DNA of 34,830 nucleotides from an uncultured Clostridia bacterium. GTDB lineage: Bacteria > Bacillota_A > Clostridia > TANB77 > CAG-508. The notes below the pieces were generated by a model that saw only the letters and a program-made list of their open reading frames with translations, was not told the origin of the DNA and did no database searches. The translations under genes were made by a program, and so were the position numbers. Positions 31,870-34,830 of the stretch are shown piece after piece. Location of the stretch: positions 1 through 34,830 of the forward strand of contig CALXZR010000111.1 of NCBI GenBank assembly GCA_944393295.1, in the 5' to 3' direction. Numbering within the stretch: the stretch's first letter is position 1; each line of letters begins with the position of its first letter.

Positions 31870-33273
31870 TTAATCTTCTGTGTTCCATGGATCTATCGCT
31901 CCACTTTGGATAATATTTCCTAAATTATCAAAAACTACATAATCTTCCTCACTTTTTGTATCACTTTCAAACATAGTTAATCCCATATAGTTTTCAATTG
32001 CTTCTCCTGATTCTATTTCTTGCCTTAAAAAATCTAAGCATTTTGGAAAAATTGAATTTTCAAACTTTATTTTTGTTGTTTCTAAACTATCCTTATAACC
32101 CAAAATTACGATTTTTCCATTTTCATCTGGCGTTGCATTATATCCAGAGTAATATGCATTTAAAACATAAAAATAATTTTCATCTTTAACTACTTCGTTT
32201 TTAAAATCCTCTGCTATGCCATCAATATAATTAGACATATTTTTTCTAACTTCATCTGTAAAATTTGAATCATAACAGCTAAAAGATAAGTTTATAAAAT
32301 AGTTTTCTCCTTGTTCTAAAACCTTATGTGCACAATAATTTTCTGTAGTTAATGTATAGAAAGGTCCAACTACTTCATATTTTCCATCATATAATTCTTT
32401 ATCTGTTTGAAATCTATCATATATAATTATGTAATCTGCATAATCTTGTAAAACAATATTTAAATCATATCCCGTATTTGGATTTACTACATACAATTTT
32501 GATGGACTTATACCAAATTCAAAATTTTTTCCTCTTTGATAATTGCTAATAATCTCATATACAACTTCTTCTATATACTTACTATCTTCACTTTGATATA
32601 AATATCCTGTATCTTCATCCATATCAACATAATCTTGTGCAACTTTGTTATAAAGTCCTTCTAACAAAATATTTGTAATAGAAGATTTATACAATACATC
32701 TTCTAATTTAAGTTTGCTTCCATCTATTAAATTATAATTAAAATATTTATTATAGCATACATATTCATCTGAAGTTTCATAATCTGTATATAGTGTAAAT
32801 TCTATTGAAATTATATTAGCAAAATTTCCTCTTAAGTTAATTGCAGTTAAAAATCTTGTATTTTCTTTTTCAGATAATTTTTCATCTACAAAACCTAAAA
32901 TTCCATTTTGTATATCTTCATTTATTTTATTCTCTAAAGTTTCATTTTTTAATCCATCAATTTCAAAGTATTTTATACCATCTCTAATTCGTGTATTTTC
33001 GACTTCTTTTTTGGTAAATTTAATTGGGTTTGAGTAGTACATTCCGTCTAAATTTACTTTTTTATAATCTTCAACTTCGTTATTTTCTAGAGTAGTATTT
33101 TCATAGACTTCATTATTTACTGCAATTTGCTCATCAGCTTTATTCTGCATTATTAGATAGTATAATACCCCTACAACAATTGCTGTTAATATTAAAACAA
33201 AAATTATTCTTGAAAAAATTATTTGTTTTATTGTTTTTTCTTTTTTTACTTTTTTCTCATTTTCTTCTTTCAT
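31870..33273 (-). CDS. Membrane-anchored extracellular protein, DUF3298-like
   Basis: The 467-aa product has a Lys-rich cytoplasmic start, one membrane helix (about 21-42) and a long extracellular part. Within it, Y-N-L-I-D-G-S-K-L-K-L-E-D-V-L resembles the core of DUF3298/DUF4163 domains found in RsiV-type anti-sigma factors and PdaC. I see no cytoplasmic anti-sigma helix pair, so a regulatory role is not supported. It follows the PstS-like gene by 20 nt and is probably co-transcribed with it. Confidence 0.65.
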   Translation of the reverse strand: MKEENEKKVKKEKTIKQIIFSRIIFVLILTAIVVGVLYYLIMQNKADEQIAVNNEVYENTTLENNEVEDYKKVNLDGMYYSNPIKFTKKEVENTRIRDGIKYFEIDGLKNETLENKINEDIQNGILGFVDEKLSEKENTRFLTAINLRGNFANIISIEFTLYTDYETSDEYVCYNKYFNYNLIDGSKLKLEDVLYKSSITNILLEGLYNKVAQDYVDMDEDTGYLYQSEDSKYIEEVVYEIISNYQRGKNFEFGISPSKLYVVNPNTGYDLNIVLQDYADYIIIYDRFQTDKELYDGKYEVVGPFYTLTTENYCAHKVLEQGENYFINLSFSCYDSNFTDEVRKNMSNYIDGIAEDFKNEVVKDENYFYVLNAYYSGYNATPDENGKIVILGYKDSLETTKIKFENSIFPKCLDFLRQEIESGEAIENYMGLTMFESDTKSEEDYVVFDNLGNIIQSGAIDPWNTED

Positions 33274-33293
33274 AAAGAATATCTCCTATTATT

Positions 33294-34235
33294 TTATTGT
33301 AAAGGCACATAACCTGCTTGTTCTGCTACTTTTTGACCTCTACTAGATAACATATTTTCTTTTAAAGATTCAGCTTCTCCTAAGTCGCCTTTTCTATTTA
33401 CAATATAATAAGCTGTTAAAATTGGATATTCTCCATTTTTTATTGTTTCATTTGTAGGCTCTACACCATTTACTTTTAAAAGTTTTATTTCATCACTCAA
33501 ATACATTGTATTTGCATAATAATAGTATGAATACCCTATTGAAGATGTCTTATTTTCATAATTAGAAACAGCATCAATAATATCTGCCATACTCATTGCA
33601 ATATTTTCTTTTGGAGGTTCAGCTAATTTTTTATCCTTCATTACTAAGTTTATCATTCCTGTTTGACTGCCTGAATTTTCTGGTCTTTGATAAGCAAAAA
33701 TAACTTCATCATTTCCACCTACTTCTTTCCAATTAGTAATTTCTCCAGAGTATATCTTTTGAATTTGCTCTAATGTTAAGCTATCTACAGGATTATCTTT
33801 ATTTAGAAAAAATACAAAACCTTCATTTACTACTTTTGTAACTTCTAATTCTATTCCTTTTTCTTGTGCAAGTTCTAATTCATCTTCAGAAGGTGATGTT
33901 ACTAGAATTAAATCTACCTCTTTATTAATTAGTCTTTCATAAGCTTGATGTGTTTTTGAATGATTTACTTCAATTTCATCTATATTTTTTCCTTTAAAAT
34001 TTGCTTCAAAAGCTTCTGCTAACGGAATAGTTGCAGTTGAGCCATCAACTTCAGGGTAATTTTCATCAGTATATAACGCTTCCGTACTTATTTGTTCTTC
34101 TGGTAATGTTTGTGTTTCTTCTTGCTCATTTGTAAAATACTTATAAGCAATAATTGCTAGTGCAATAATAACTAAACAAACTACTAAAGTAATAATATTA
34201 ATTGCTACTATCTTACTTTTCTTTTTTTCTTCCAT
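33294..34235 (-). CDS. PstS-like phosphate-binding protein, membrane-anchored
   Basis: The 313-aa product has an N-terminal membrane helix (about 9-31) and a periplasmic-binding-protein type II fold. V-D-G-S-T-A-T-I-P-L-A carries the phosphate-loop Ser/Thr pattern, Y-S-G-E-I-T-N-W-K-E-V-G-G is the PstS hallmark, and R-P-E-N-S-G-S-Q-T-G matches the second ligand loop. No pstCAB genes are present, so it could be a receptor or a displaced transporter subunit. I chose the ATG at 34235 after GGAGG at eight bases. Confidence 0.82.
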   Translation of the reverse strand: MEEKKKSKIVAINIITLVVCLVIIALAIIAYKYFTNEQEETQTLPEEQISTEALYTDENYPEVDGSTATIPLAEAFEANFKGKNIDEIEVNHSKTHQAYERLINKEVDLILVTSPSEDELELAQEKGIELEVTKVVNEGFVFFLNKDNPVDSLTLEQIQKIYSGEITNWKEVGGNDEVIFAYQRPENSGSQTGMINLVMKDKKLAEPPKENIAMSMADIIDAVSNYENKTSSIGYSYYYYANTMYLSDEIKLLKVNGVEPTNETIKNGEYPILTAYYIVNRKGDLGEAESLKENMLSSRGQKVAEQAGYVPLQ

Positions 34236-34266
34236 AATAAAATCCTCCAAAACTTACTTTGAGTGT

Positions 34267-34295
34267 ATAGTATCATTAAACAAATTTTATTTCAA
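34267..34295 (-). promoter_or_regulatory. Promoter of the PstS-like unit
   Basis: On the minus strand, TTGAAA (34290-34295), a 17-nt spacer ending in TGA, then TACTAT (34267-34272). Confidence 0.5.
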
Positions 34296-34313
34296 TCTAT
34301 TGTTTAAATAAAA

Positions 34314-34345
34314 TAAAAAGCAAATATTACGCTGTAATACTCGCT
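34314..34345 (-). terminator. Terminator of the right-edge gene
   Basis: A 12-bp stem with two G-U pairs on the minus strand (34319-34330 with 34334-34345) has a 3-nt loop, followed by five U. Confidence 0.6.
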
Positions 34346-34358
34346 TTTTTGATTTTAT

Positions 34359-34830
34359 TTAATTAATGTATACTGATTCAAGTGTTCCTATCATAGTTTG
34401 ATATGCTAACCAATATATATATACTGATAAAATAATTGTAGCTATTATAAATACCGTATAGATTATTGCTGCCACTATGTTAGTTCCACCTTTTTTTCTT
34501 ACAAGCTCTACTAATTCATCTTCTGATACAAATTCATTGCTTAGCTTTATCTTGTTTATTTTTCTTTTAACATCCCAAAGATATAATTTATTTGCTGTAA
34601 ATAAATATATAAAAAACATTATATAATATGCTTCTTTAATATTTAATGCATTTGCTATTCTACCTACTATATAAGTAATAAATATAAATAAGAAGCCTAT
34701 TAGATATGACTTTCTGTAAAAAAACCATACTGGACCTATCGCTTCTCCTAAAATTGCCGCTGACCAATTAGTTTTTGAATTCATAATTTTTTCTGCATTT
34801 TCTCCTATGTACTCTTCTACTAATTTTTCT
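34359..34830 (-). CDS. DUF2628-like membrane protein, 5' end beyond the window
   Basis: At least 156 residues are visible. Three or more hydrophobic segments follow W-F-F-Y-R-K-S-Y, a DUF2628-style motif. An internal ATG at 34784 could be mistaken for the start. The frame stays open to the right edge and reads E-K-L-V-E-E-Y-I-G-E-N-A-E-K-I just before it, which is typical of the family ahead of the first membrane segment. The start therefore lies outside. Family members often carry an N-terminal zinc ribbon, which would also be outside. Function unknown. Confidence 0.7.
   Translation of the reverse strand, partial: EKLVEEYIGENAEKIMNSKTNWSAAILGEAIGPVWFFYRKSYLIGFLFIFITYIVGRIANALNIKEAYYIMFFIYLFTANKLYLWDVKRKINKIKLSNEFVSEDELVELVRKKGGTNIVAAIIYTVFIIATIILSVYIYWLAYQTMIGTLESVYIN

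Overview
The window is very AT-rich DNA with dense genes, short intergenic gaps, strong Shine-Dalgarno (SD) sequences and sigma-A type promoters. It also holds endospore genes: spoVM (25 codons), sigH and spoIIM. All this points to a spore-forming, low-GC Firmicute of the class Clostridia, probably an uncultured gut lineage. The lineage is inference; the gene content is read from the sequence.

Layout. 1-525: start of a leftward gene and a non-coding stretch. 525-3802: lemA, two small secreted or anchored low-complexity proteins, and the D,D-carboxypeptidase dacF. 3841-6266: rhomboid-like protease, pilin-like protein, ribosomal L31 and a small membrane protein. 6463-8929: ribosomal L28, a 51-aa membrane protein with SpoVM, smpB, class II aldolase and a DUF1540 protein. 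9038-16639: a leftward operon glmM, acidic unknown, membrane unknown, metG, tmk, nadD, WG-repeat-like membrane protein. 16827-19972: a Wzz-like protein joined to a tyrosine kinase with a long charged tail, then a protein with an LPxTG-like end. 20138-23769: ychF, tRNA-Thr, sigH, rny. 23977-28501: glycosyltransferase, xerD-type recombinase, spoIIM, endonuclease Q family protein, RNase P RNA. 28542-34830: rRNA cytosine methyltransferase family protein, mutL, GIY-YIG protein, unknown, DUF3298-like protein, PstS-like binding protein, and a DUF2628-like protein cut by the right edge. Most of the window is housekeeping (translation, envelope precursor synthesis, RNA decay, repair), with sporulation and surface proteins between.

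The outstanding signal is a decoding anomaly. Four genes (dacF, smpB, nadD, and the Wzz-kinase gene) are each split by a single +1 shift. In all four the zero-frame codon at the break is CGG. Skipping its C and reading the next triplet (GGA three times, GGG once) restores a full-length family member. I checked every CGG trinucleotide in both orientations. Across about 10,000 codons these are the only in-frame CGG codons in any gene I call; every other CGG in a gene straddles two codons and causes no break. In this organism CGG therefore looks like an unassigned codon or a programmed +1 frameshift (or quadruplet) signal rather than arginine. At least one affected gene (nadD) is normally essential, so simple pseudogenisation is unlikely. 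A systematic assembly error is the main alternative. Identical short sequences such as CTCGGAT occur out of frame without any indel, which argues against it.

Other points of interest: a promoter-terminator leader in front of the Wzz-kinase gene that looks like an attenuator, hairpins inserted between the SD and start codon of dacF and tmk, an LPYAG sorting-like signal, and a small promoter-terminator unit left of lemA.
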